From JAMXLO01 sp963799415 (GTDB lineage: Bacteria > Pseudomonadota > Alphaproteobacteria > Acetobacterales > Acetobacteraceae), in NCBI GenBank assembly GCA_963799415.1, contig CAWCXI010000020.1:1-64000 (forward strand): a stretch of DNA of 64,000 bases, read 5' to 3'. Below, piece after piece: positions 9,239-18,684 of the stretch. A model generated the notes under the pieces. It had not been told where the DNA came from and searched no databases. It saw only the letters and a program-made list of their open reading frames with translations. How positions within the stretch are numbered: position 1 is the first letter of the stretch; every line of letters starts with the position of its first letter. Made by a program: the position numbers and the translations under genes.

Positions 9239-9873
9239 ATGGAAGCGCTCAAGACTTCTGTTGCCCGTGTTCGGGATATTCATCCCGGCCTTGATACTGC
9301 CTGGACCCGATTTCATCGGGGTCGTTCGCTCTTCGATGACGCGTGGTGCGGCAGGCGGACTTTGGACAACGATCGGCGTATCTACCGGTCTGGGGTTATA
9401 TGCAACGCTCAGTCTGCTTGGCTTGTCCGCGGTGCTTGTCGAGTATCAGTGGCTGACCTGGGCGGTACCGTCTGCTTGGCAGCGCATACCTGATCTATCT
9501 CGGGATCAGGCTACTTCGCGCGAAACCCCTCCAGGCAGGCAACGGTACGGTGCAGGCTCCCGTGCAGGGCAGTGCGTTCGTCTTCGGGTTTCTGGTCACG
9601 CTGACAAACCCGAAAGCGATTGTTCTGTTTGCCAGCGTTTTCGCAACGTCGGTCACCAGCAGCACACCGTCATGGCTCATGACGCTGATGATCTGTCTTG
9701 TCGTTCTGAGCGCGCTTGTCTGGTATTCGATTGTGACTCTGTTCATGTCGTCCGCGCCTGTGATGCGGCGCTTCCAGCACGCCCGCCATTGGATCGAGAG
9801 AGTTGCGGGCGTCTGCTTTGTCGCAATCGGCATCCGCATTCTTGCCGACGCACGGCCGCCAGTGGCGCCGTAG
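9239..9873 (+). pseudogene. LysE family translocator, frameshifted
   Basis: The product would be a six-helix amino-acid exporter of the LysE/RhtB family, about 205-210 residues. The N-terminal half reads FGIFIPALILPGPDFIGVV (typical PGP motif of helix 1) then GLYATLSLLGLSAVLVEY in one frame. After a shift near 9465 it continues GSAYLIYLGIRLLRA and FGFLVTLTNPKAIVLFASVF in another frame to the stop at 9873. The ATG at 9239 would need a further one-base shift near 9260 to reach the first segment, so the start is uncertain. Motifs on both sides of the break are intact, so a sequence indel is as likely as decay. GC content is lower than in the neighbouring genes. Confidence 0.72.
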
Positions 9874-9922
9874 GGCGACTATCGTCAATGGCCGGCCTCA
9901 GTGCCGGACCAGTGCCCGTCGA

Positions 9923-11020
<1,098 letters not shown>

Positions 11021-11039
11021 GCGTGGTAATCTGGCGACG

Positions 11040-12513
11040 ATGACCGCGATCCGCCATCCCGCCGTCGCCGGTACATTCTATCCGGCCGAGCGCGACGCGC
11101 TGGAGCGGCAGCTCGCGCTGTTTCTGTCCGAGGCGGGCAACGAGGCGCCCTCGCCCAGGCTGCCCAAGGCGATCATCGGCCCGCATGCGGGCTATATGTA
11201 TTCCGGTGCGGTGGCGGCACGGGCCTATTCGCGCCTGACCGCCGCGGGTGGGCGGATCAGCCGCGTCGTGCTGATCGGGCCATCGCATCACGTGGCGTTC
11301 CGTGGTCTGGCCGTGGATACCGCGGAGGCCTGGGCGATGCCGGGCGGCACAGTGGCACTGGATACCGAGGCGATGGGTCGGCTGCGCGGGCTGGCCATGG
11401 TGGGCGAGTTCGACGCCGCATATCAGCGCGAGCATGCGCTGGAGGTACACGTGCCTTTCCTCCAGCACGTGCTGGGCGAGTTCCGCCTGGTCCCGATCGT
11501 GGCCGGCGACGCGCCAGCCGAGGCGGTCGCCGCGGTGTTGGACGCGCTGTGGGGCGGGCCGGAAACGCTGATCGTGGTGTCCACGGACCTGTCGCACTAC
11601 CTGGACTACGCCGCGTGCCGGCGGGTCGACCAGTCCACGGCGGAGGCCATCGAGCGGTTCGATCCTGCCATCACGCCGACTCAGGCCTGCGGGGCGGTGC
11701 CGACGCGTGGGCTGCTGCTGGCGGCGCGGCAACGGGGTATGGCGATCGAGCGGCTTGACCTGCGCAACTCCGGCGACACGGCCGGCCCGCGCGATCGCGT
11801 GGTCGGCTATGGCGCCTGGGCGCTCTACGAGGGCGCGCCGCCGGACGCCGAGACGGCGGCGGTCGAGGCGCTGGGTCCGATGCTGATCGAGCTGGCGCGG
11901 CGCTCGATCGCTATCGGGCTGGATATCGGCCGTCCGCCGCAGGTCACGGCCGACGGCGACCTGGCGCCACTGCTGGCCGCGCCAGGCGCTGCGTTCGTCA
12001 CGCTCCGCCGCGGCGACGGGGCGCTGCGCGGCTGCATCGGTTCGGCAGTGGCGACACGGCCGCTGATCGTCGATGTGACGCAGCACGCATTCAACGCGGC
12101 GTTCCGCGACCCGCGGTTCCCGCGGCTGGACTGGCTGGAGTTGGCGGGGCTGTCACTGTCGGTCTCGGTGCTGACGCCGCCCGAGCCGATGCGGTTTTCC
12201 AGCGAGGCCGAACTGCTGGGGCAGCTGCGACCCGGGGATGGATGGGCTGATCATCGAGGATCTGGGGCGGCGCGCCCTGTTCCTGCCCAGCGTGTGGGAG
12301 GAGCTGGCCGACCAACGGCAGTTCCTGATGGCACTGAAGCTGAAGGCGGGACTGGCGGCGGATCACTTCTCGCCGGAGTTCCGCGCGCAGCGGTTCCGCT
12401 CGATCGAGGTGAAGGGGGCGATGGTCGAGGGTGCCGGTGCGGTCGAGGAGCGGCTGGGGTTGACCGTCCTCCCTCACCCTATGGCCCATCGCTCCGATGG
12501 ATCATCAGCATGA
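11040..12513 (+). CDS. amrB-amrA: AmmeMemoRadiSam system protein B-protein A fusion (one frameshift)
   Basis: The N-terminal domain (about residues 1-265) is a Memo-like AmrB: IRHPAVAGTFYPAERD, IIGPHAGYMYSGAVAARAY and VVSTDLSHYLDY are signature segments of this LigB-like fold. After a short linker, residues from about 280 form AMMECR1/AmrA: FVTLRRGDGALRGCIGS and LSVSVLTPPEPM. The frame breaks at 12234-12237, where four Gs replace the three needed to read LRPGMDGLIIED; the remaining 90 residues to 12513 finish the AMMECR1 domain in the new frame. An extra G in the run explains this fully, so the gene is treated as intact. It overlaps the convergent small gene at 12479 by 35 bases. ATG at 11040 is the start. 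Confidence 0.87.
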
Positions 12514-12778
12514 GCGCCCGGCGCAGCCGCAAGATCCCGCCGCGCGTCTGACCCTGGTCGCACATCCTCTGGCCCTCGCTCGACAGGAAGGTAACCTCCT
12601 GCGGCGGCGGCGAGGCGGCGACGCGCACCATCTGGCTGACACGGTCCAGCAGGTGCAGGCAATATTCCGGCGTGTCGCTGGTCACTTGCTGCGGTGCCGG
12701 CGACTGGCTCGCCACCGGAACAGTAGCGAGCCACACCGTCGCTGCCCCGAGGGTGAGAGTCCGCGCGATGGGTCCCAT
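12479..12778 (-). CDS. Small exported protein of unknown function
   Basis: The function is not recognised. The 99-residue product begins with a signal-peptide-like segment (IARTLTLGAATVWLATVPVAS) and the mature part contains two cysteines (EYCLHLL and QRMCDQGQT) that could form a disulfide, followed by a basic tail, RGGILRLRRALMLM. It lies directly downstream of the histidine kinase gene in the same direction, so it is probably the last gene of the HtrA-regulator-kinase operon and may be its periplasmic accessory. Upstream in-frame starts at 12826 and 12844 are possible; 12778 is preferred because it places the hydrophobic segment at the N-terminus. Confidence 0.6.
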   Translation of the reverse strand: MGPIARTLTLGAATVWLATVPVASQSPAPQQVTSDTPEYCLHLLDRVSQMVRVAASPPPQEVTFLSSEGQRMCDQGQTRGGILRLRRALMLMIHRSDGP

Positions 12779-12836
12779 GCCGGCCAGACTGCTACCTGCA
12801 GGCTCACACCGTCGTGGGGCCGGCATGACAACGATG

Positions 12837-14342
12837 TTAGCCACCCTGGGCCGGTTCTTCGTGTCCCGGTAGCGACAGGATCGCGATCAGCCCTGGGGAT
12901 GCGTCGGCCAGGCGGAGGTTGCCACCGTGCAGTTGCGCGACCGCCTGCACCAATGCCAGTCCAAGCCCGGAGCCCGGGGTATTGCGGGCGCTCTCGCCGC
13001 GAAAGAACCGTTCGGCGGCGCGCGCCCGGTCCGCTTCCGGAATTCCAGGGCCCTGGTCAGCCACCGCAATCTCCACGCCGGTTGGCATCTGTGTGGCCGA
13101 CAGTCGCACCGCGCTACCAGCCGGCGAAAACTTCACCGCATTGTCGACCAGGTTGGCCACCGCCTGCTGAATCAGTTCGCGATCGCCGAATGCCGGTAGC
13201 CTCTCAGGTGCCTGCACCGTCAGCGCGATGCCATTCTCCTCGGCTACCGCCCCGTAAAGCTCCGCCACATCGGCGAGCAGGGGCGCCACGTCGAGCGTGG
13301 TGAAGGCAGCCCGACGCGAGCCGGCCTCGATCTCGGCGATGCGCAGCAAGGCCTGGAACACGGCGACGATGCCGTCGAGGTCGGCGGTCGCCCGCTCGAC
13401 GGCGGCGCGCAGTTCCGCAGCCGTCGCCGCATGCGCCGACGCGTCCTCCAGCCTGGCGCGCGCACGGGTGATGGGCGTGCGCAGATCGTGCGCGATCGCG
13501 TTCGACACCTCGCGCACGCCCTCCATCAGCCGCGCCATGCGGTCCAGCATGTCGTTGATCGTCTCGGCGAGCTGATCGAACTCATCGCCGCGGCCGGACA
13601 GTTTCACCCGCTGGGTGAAGTCGCCGGCGGCGATCGCCGCGGCAGTGACCGAGACATTGCCCAGCGCGCGGCGGAACAGGCTGCGCACCACAAGAGCGCC
13701 GCCGGTCGCCATCACCAGCACCACCAACAGTGCCCACAACAGCGCGTCGGTCAGCAGCGAACGCAACTGCGCCCGCACCCGGACGTCGCGACCGATCAGA
13801 AGGTGCAGACCGCCTTGCAGTTCCAGGCTCTGCACCAGTGCCAGCGAACGCATGCCGGCACGCTCGATCGACAGCTCGTACCAGTCGCCGTTGCGCGTCG
13901 CCCCTTGCGGCCAGTGCTGCAGGTTGCCCGCGATCCGCTGGCCCCCCGGACCGACCAGCAGATAGATCGCATCGTCCTCGACGTCCTGCGTCAGGCGATC
14001 CTCGATGGTCAGCACCAGCGCGGGCAACCCAGCTTCGTCGTAGCGCTCGGTCAGGCTCTGCGCATCGGCCTCGATCGCCGCGACCGTCTGCCGGTCGAGC
14101 AGGCCCGCGGTCGACCACCACAGGAACATCGCCAATGCCGCCGCGCTGGCCGCGAGCAGCAGGGCGTAGATCGCGGCAAAGCGAAAGCCGGCCGAGCGCA
14201 GCAGGCGGCGTGACGCGAGGCGCGGCAGCAAGTCTCCCCCTCCCCTTGTGGGAGGGGGTTGGGGGGAGGGGGGTGGTGGAGTGCCCCCGCCCCCCAACCC
14301 CCTCCCACAAGGGGAGGGGGAGACGATGGCGGTATCGGGCAC
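12837..14342 (-). CDS. Sensor histidine kinase (HAMP, HisKA, HATPase)
   Basis: This inner-membrane kinase of about 500 residues pairs with the response regulator immediately upstream. It has a first membrane segment (FAAIYALLLAASAAALAMFL), a periplasmic loop, a second segment (LLWALLVVLVMATGGALV), a HAMP region, the H-box NAIAHDLRTPITRAR, and ATPase boxes NLVDNAVKFSPAG, VADQGPGIP and GSGLGLALV. It begins with GTG at 14342, one base after the regulator's stop. Residues 7-37 are encoded by a 91-bp palindromic repeat and form a Gly/Pro-rich stretch foreign to the family, so either the repeat has inserted in frame or the true start lies after it. The kinase domain itself appears complete. Confidence 0.9.
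   Translation of the reverse strand: MPDTAIVSPSPCGRGLGGGGTPPPPSPQPPPTRGGGDLLPRLASRRLLRSAGFRFAAIYALLLAASAAALAMFLWWSTAGLLDRQTVAAIEADAQSLTERYDEAGLPALVLTIEDRLTQDVEDDAIYLLVGPGGQRIAGNLQHWPQGATRNGDWYELSIERAGMRSLALVQSLELQGGLHLLIGRDVRVRAQLRSLLTDALLWALLVVLVMATGGALVVRSLFRRALGNVSVTAAAIAAGDFTQRVKLSGRGDEFDQLAETINDMLDRMARLMEGVREVSNAIAHDLRTPITRARARLEDASAHAATAAELRAAVERATADLDGIVAVFQALLRIAEIEAGSRRAAFTTLDVAPLLADVAELYGAVAEENGIALTVQAPERLPAFGDRELIQQAVANLVDNAVKFSPAGSAVRLSATQMPTGVEIAVADQGPGIPEADRARAAERFFRGESARNTPGSGLGLALVQAVAQLHGGNLRLADASPGLIAILSLPGHEEPAQGG
14233..14323. repeat. GC-rich palindromic repeat inside the kinase 5' end
   Basis: Two perfect 34-base arms (14233-14266 and 14290-14323) are inverted around a 23-base centre, so the whole element folds into one very stable hairpin. 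Each arm is itself a small hairpin (CTCCCC / TTGTG / GGGAGG type). A related single unit occurs at 40002-40045 inside hpnI. The sequence resembles dispersed CCCTCCC-core repeats common in alphaproteobacterial genomes. Its position within the translated start of a histidine kinase, rather than in a gap, is unusual. Confidence 0.85.
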
Positions 14343-14343
14343 G

Positions 14344-15027
14344 TCAGGTGCTTTCGGCGCGCAGCATGTACCCGGCGTTGCGTACGGTCTGGATCAGCGG
14401 CGTCGGGAACGGCTTATCCACCTTCTGCCGCAGGCGCGACACGTGCACGTCGATCACGTTGGTCTGCGGGTCGAAGTGATAGTCCCAGACGCCCTCCAGC
14501 AGCATGGTGCGCGTCACCACCTGGCCGGCGTGGCGCATCAGATACTCAAGCAGCCGGAACTCGCGCGGCTGTAGCTCGATCTTCTGGCCGGCGCGCTTGA
14601 CCTGACGCGACAGCAGGTCGAGTTCCAGGTCCTCGACCACCAGCTTGGTCACCGGCCCCTCGCCCTTGCCGCGCCGTGCCAGCGCCTCGACACGCGCGAG
14701 CAGTTCGGCGAAGGCGAACGGCTTGGTCAGGTAATCGTCGCCGCCGGCCTTCAGGCCGCGCACCCGCTCATCCACGTCCGCCAGCGCCGACAGGATCAGC
14801 ACCGGCACAGTGTTCTTCTGCCCCCGCAGCGTCTCCAGGATCTTCAGTCCGTCGATGCCGCCGGGCAGCATGCGGTCGAGGATCACCGCGTCGAACGCCT
14901 CGCTCGCCGCCATGAACAGGCCGTCACGGCCGTTGTCGGCGAGTTCCACGACGTGGCCCGCCTCCTTCAATCCGCGGACGACGAAGGCGCCCACGTCCTT
15001 GTCGTCTTCCACCACCAGGATACGCAT
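14344..15027 (-). CDS. OmpR-family response regulator
   Basis: This 227-residue transcription factor has an N-terminal receiver domain (MRILVVEDDKDVGAF) with phospho-acceptor D51 (VILDRMLPGG) and conserved K102 (DDYLTKPFAF). A winged-helix OmpR/PhoB DNA-binding domain follows (LQPREFRLLEYLMRHAGQVVTR, VSRLRQKVD). It should be phosphorylated by the downstream kinase and control envelope genes. ATG at 15027 is chosen over an upstream start at 15042 because AAGGAG sits six bases before it. It lies 11 bases after the HtrA stop and one base before the kinase start, so the three genes form one operon. Confidence 0.92.
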   Translation of the reverse strand: MRILVVEDDKDVGAFVVRGLKEAGHVVELADNGRDGLFMAASEAFDAVILDRMLPGGIDGLKILETLRGQKNTVPVLILSALADVDERVRGLKAGGDDYLTKPFAFAELLARVEALARRGKGEGPVTKLVVEDLELDLLSRQVKRAGQKIELQPREFRLLEYLMRHAGQVVTRTMLLEGVWDYHFDPQTNVIDVHVSRLRQKVDKPFPTPLIQTVRNAGYMLRAEST

Positions 15028-15038
15028 CGCTTGCTCCT

Positions 15039-16124
15039 TCACCCGGATCCGCTGGCGGGACGCTGCCCGACGGTGACCGGCACATCGAATTCACGGCCCT
15101 GACGGCGGATCGTCAGGTTGACACTGCTGCCCGGCGACACCGCGGCGACTGTGCGGATCAGTCCGAGCGCGCCTTCGATGCGCTCGCCATTCACCGAAAG
15201 GATTATGTCGCCCTGGCGCAGGCCGGCACGCGCGGCGGGGCTCGTGTGCTCGATGCCGGCGATGGTGACGCCGTTGTCCGAGTTCGCCACCGATACGCCG
15301 AGCCAGCCGCGCTCGATGTGGCCGCTGGTGCGCAACTGGCTGATGATCGGCATGACCAGTTCGCTCGGCGTGGCGAAGCCGATGCCGACCGAGCCACCCG
15401 AGGGCGAGACGATGGCGGTGCTGACGCCAACCACCTGGCCATCCATGTTGAAGATCGGGCCGCCCGAGTTGCCCGGATTGATTGGCGCATCGAGCTGCAG
15501 GAAGTTGTCGAACGGACCCGCACCGAGATCCCGGCCGCGCGCCGAGACGATGCCGGCGGTGACCGATCCGCCGAGACCGAACGGATTGCCGCCGGCGAGC
15601 ACCCAATCGCCGACCTCCACCTGGCGGGAATCGCCGAACGTGACGGCAGGCAGCGGGCCGGTCGCCTGCACCTTGATCAGCGCCACGTCGGTGAGTTCGT
15701 CGGTGCCGATGACCTGAGCGGGCAGCCGCGTGCCATTGGTCAGGCTGACCACGATCTTGTCGGCGTGACCGACCACATGGTTGTTGGTCACGATCAGCCC
15801 CGACGGGTCAATGATGAAGCCCGAACCCGCGCCTATCGTCTGCTCCTTGCGATTGCCGAAGCGGCGACGAAACTCGCGGCCGAGCGGCGTGTCGCGCAGT
15901 TCAGGCGGCAGTTCGTTCAGCACGTCGCCGCCGGACACGGTTTCGGTCACCGCAATGTTCACCACCGACGGCAACACGCGCTTGACCAGCGGCGAGAAGC
16001 TGTCGGGCGTTGAGCGGGCGATGGCGATGCCGGGTACCGAGGTGCAGGCTGTGACGAGCAGAGCGAGAGCCAGCACCGCCAGCCGAGGGCCTCTTCGCAG
16101 GAGATGGGGCCGCCAAGGATTCAT
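15039..16124 (-). CDS. Lipoprotein-type trypsin-like serine protease, HtrA/Deg family
   Basis: This 361-residue envelope protease has a chymotrypsin-like domain with catalytic H116 (TNNHVVGHAD), D146 (ELTDVALIK) and S220 (INPGNSGGP), followed by one PDZ domain (about 270-350, GWLGVSVANSDNGV to GDIILSVNGERI). The N-terminus ends in VLALALLVTAC, a lipobox with acyl-accepting C27, so it is probably a membrane-anchored lipoprotein rather than a free periplasmic enzyme. It is the first gene of an operon with a two-component system, which suggests an envelope-stress circuit in which the protease is both output and neighbour of its regulator. ATG at 16124 removes a non-conserved N-terminal extension. 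Confidence 0.88.
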   Translation of the reverse strand: MNPWRPHLLRRGPRLAVLALALLVTACTSVPGIAIARSTPDSFSPLVKRVLPSVVNIAVTETVSGGDVLNELPPELRDTPLGREFRRRFGNRKEQTIGAGSGFIIDPSGLIVTNNHVVGHADKIVVSLTNGTRLPAQVIGTDELTDVALIKVQATGPLPAVTFGDSRQVEVGDWVLAGGNPFGLGGSVTAGIVSARGRDLGAGPFDNFLQLDAPINPGNSGGPIFNMDGQVVGVSTAIVSPSGGSVGIGFATPSELVMPIISQLRTSGHIERGWLGVSVANSDNGVTIAGIEHTSPAARAGLRQGDIILSVNGERIEGALGLIRTVAAVSPGSSVNLTIRRQGREFDVPVTVGQRPASGSG

Positions 16125-16198
16125 CGTGTTTGGTTCTTCCCGCAGGATTCCGTCAGCAGCAGATGGCATGCGGTTGCGGTAGCAGCAAGAATCCGCGG

Positions 16199-18625
16199 CT
16201 AATTACCTGCCAATCCGGTTGCCGCCCTCGACGGATCCTCGGGCCAGTCGTGCTTGGGATAGCGCCCCCGCATGTCACGCCGTACATCGGCCCAGCCGCC
16301 ACGCCAGAAGCCGGCGAGGTCGGCGGTGATCGCGACCGGCCTCCCCGCCGGCGACAGCAGCGCGAGTTGCAATGGAACGCGGCCTTCCGCCAGGCGGGGC
16401 GTCGCCGTCACCCCATAGAATGCCTGCGCCCGAGCGGACGCGACCGGCACCGGCTGGGTGTAATCGATGGTGGCCCGCGCGCCGTGCAGAGCGAGCTGCG
16501 CCGGCAGCGCCGCATCCAGTCCTCGGCCCAGATCCCACGGCAGCAGCCCGCGCAGGATGGCGTGCAGGTCGAGCCTGACCAGGTCGGCAAGCCGGGACAT
16601 GCCGGCAAGCCGCGGCGCGAGCCACTCCTGCACATCAATCGCCAATGCTGCGTCGGAGAGGTCGGGCCAGCCCGCACCCGGTTCGAGCCGTCGCATCAAT
16701 GCAACCCGCGCCTGAAGCTGGCGAACGGCATCAGTCCAGGGCAGCGGTCGCAGACCCTCGGCTGCCACCGCGCGGGCAAGCGCCGCCGCCACCTCGACGG
16801 GATCCGCGGGCTCGGTGCGGTCGGTCAGCACCAGCGCCCCGAGCCGCCGCCGGCGTCGCGCCAGCACAGCACCGGAGACCGGATCGAAGCTGGTCTCCAC
16901 CTGCTCGGTGATGCGGGCGGCGGGCAGGGTGTCGGGATCGAGCGGTGCAGCCAGCTTGATCCGCACAGCCGCCTTTAGTTCCAGCGACGCGACCGCCAGC
17001 AGCGGTGCGCTGGCCAACGGATCGGCGCGCGGCAGCCGCGCCCCGCCTCCGCCGGCCAGCCGAAAGCTGCCAGGCTCGCCGCGGCGCTGGGCGATGCGGT
17101 CGGGGAAGGCGGCAGAGAGCAGGCGGCCGGGATCGCCATCGGCGGGCGCGTCGGTCCGCATTCGTCGGCGGTACCGCGCCGCCACCCGCCGGATGCGCGA
17201 CAGGGCGCCACGGTCGGCCGCAGGATCGCCCTCTGCGAGCGCCGCCAGCCGCAGGCCGACATCAGCGGGCGCGTCAGGACGGCGCAGCGGGTCACGCTCC
17301 TCCAGCAGCGCGGCGAGGTCGGCGGCCAGCGCTGCCTCGCCCGGCGTGCGGGCCGCCAGCATCATCGCCGTCAGGCGTGGATGCGCGCCAAGCGCAGCCA
17401 TACGGCTGCCGGCATCCGTGATGCGCCCCCTGGGGTCGAGTGCACCAAGCTCGATCAGCAGCGCGGTCGCGGCGGCCAGGGTGCCTTGCGGTGGCGGGTC
17501 GAGGAAAGGCAGGTCGGCGGGCGCGGCGCCCCAGGCAGCGCAGTCGAGCACCAGCCCCGACAACTCCGCCTCGAGGATCTCCGGCCGGTCGTGGGCGGCC
17601 AACCCGCGATGCAGTGCGGTTGACCACAACCGGATGGCGACGCCCGGTGCCTCGCGCCCCGCCCGCCCGGTCCGCTGCTCCGCCGCCGCCCGGGAAATGC
17701 GCAGCGTCGTCAACCGCGTCAGACCAGCGGAGGCATCGAGCCGCGGCGCCCGGCGCCAGCCGCCATCGACCACGATCCGTACGCCCGGCACAGTCAGCGA
17801 GGTCTCGGCGATGGAGGTCGCCAGCACCACCCGCCGCCCTTCGGCCGGCCGCAGGGCACGGTCCTGCTCCGCCGGCGGCAGCTCGCCGTGGAGCGGCAAC
17901 ACCAGCGCGCCGCAGTCCGTCAGCGCCGCCTGGGTGCGGCGGATCTCTGCCATCCCGGGCAGGAAGGCGAGGATGTCGCCCTCGTGCTCCGCCAGCGCGA
18001 CACGCACCGCGCGGGCCATCGCCTCGGGCAGCTCGCGTGGGCTGGGGATGTCACGTGCCACGTGGCGGACCTCGACCGGGAACATGCGGCCGGCGCTTTC
18101 GATCACGTCCGCGTCCAGCAGGCCGGCCAGACGCGCGCCATCCACGGTCGCCGACATGGCGATCAGCCGCAGCTCCGGCCGCAGGACGCGCTGGAGGTCG
18201 CGGCACATCGCTAGCGCCAGGTCGGATTCCAACGAACGCTCGTGCACCTCATCGAGGATCACGGCGGCGACGCCCGCCAGCCCCTGATCGGCCAGCAGAC
18301 GACGGATCAGCAGGCCCTCGGTGACGACCTCGATGCGGGTTGCCGGCGAGACGGCGACATCAAGCCTCGTGCGATAGCCCACCGTGCCACCGACCGCCTC
18401 ACCGAGCAGCGACGCCATGCGGGAGGCCGCGGCGCGGGTGGCGAGCCGGCGCGGCTCGAGCATCACGATTGCACCCCCACCGCGCCAGGACGCGTCGAGC
18501 AGATTGAGCGGCACCAGAGTGGTCTTGCCGGCGCCGGGGGGCGCCACCAGGACCGCATTGCGCCCATCCGCGAGGGACTTAAGCAGTGCCGGGACGGCGT
18601 CGGTGACTGGCAGTTCGGGCAGCAT
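16199..18625 (-). CDS. hrpB: ATP-dependent helicase HrpB
   Basis: This 808-residue DEAH-type helicase is HrpB. It shows Walker A (VAPPGAGKTTLVPLNLL), the DEVH box (VILDEVHERSLESDLAL), motif III (LIAMSATVDGARL), motif IV-VI segments (TSIAETSLTVPGVRIVVDGG, AEQRTGRAGREAPGVAIRLW) and the long HrpB-specific C-terminal half. The in vivo role of HrpB is still poorly defined; it is not the RNA-degradation helicase. ATG at 18625 (MLPELPVTDAVPALL) is the family start. It is divergent from the DsbD-family gene with about 60 bases between starts. Confidence 0.93.
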   Translation of the reverse strand: MLPELPVTDAVPALLKSLADGRNAVLVAPPGAGKTTLVPLNLLDASWRGGGAIVMLEPRRLATRAAASRMASLLGEAVGGTVGYRTRLDVAVSPATRIEVVTEGLLIRRLLADQGLAGVAAVILDEVHERSLESDLALAMCRDLQRVLRPELRLIAMSATVDGARLAGLLDADVIESAGRMFPVEVRHVARDIPSPRELPEAMARAVRVALAEHEGDILAFLPGMAEIRRTQAALTDCGALVLPLHGELPPAEQDRALRPAEGRRVVLATSIAETSLTVPGVRIVVDGGWRRAPRLDASAGLTRLTTLRISRAAAEQRTGRAGREAPGVAIRLWSTALHRGLAAHDRPEILEAELSGLVLDCAAWGAAPADLPFLDPPPQGTLAAATALLIELGALDPRGRITDAGSRMAALGAHPRLTAMMLAARTPGEAALAADLAALLEERDPLRRPDAPADVGLRLAALAEGDPAADRGALSRIRRVAARYRRRMRTDAPADGDPGRLLSAAFPDRIAQRRGEPGSFRLAGGGGARLPRADPLASAPLLAVASLELKAAVRIKLAAPLDPDTLPAARITEQVETSFDPVSGAVLARRRRRLGALVLTDRTEPADPVEVAAALARAVAAEGLRPLPWTDAVRQLQARVALMRRLEPGAGWPDLSDAALAIDVQEWLAPRLAGMSRLADLVRLDLHAILRGLLPWDLGRGLDAALPAQLALHGARATIDYTQPVPVASARAQAFYGVTATPRLAEGRVPLQLALLSPAGRPVAITADLAGFWRGGWADVRRDMRGRYPKHDWPEDPSRAATGLAGN

Positions 18626-18684
18626 GCTGGTGGTCCGGCGGAATCTGCGCCATATGCGCACGAAACCCGCAATCAGGGGACTCC

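Noticed and set aside
14233..14323. CRISPR or terminator interpretation of the GC-rich repeat
   Set aside because: There are only two mirrored arms, no spacers, and the element lies within a translated region upstream of the kinase domain, so neither fits.
16815..18287. Plus-strand open frame of 490 codons
   Set aside because: It is antisense to hrpB and consists of Ser/Arg/Ala-rich low-complexity sequence.
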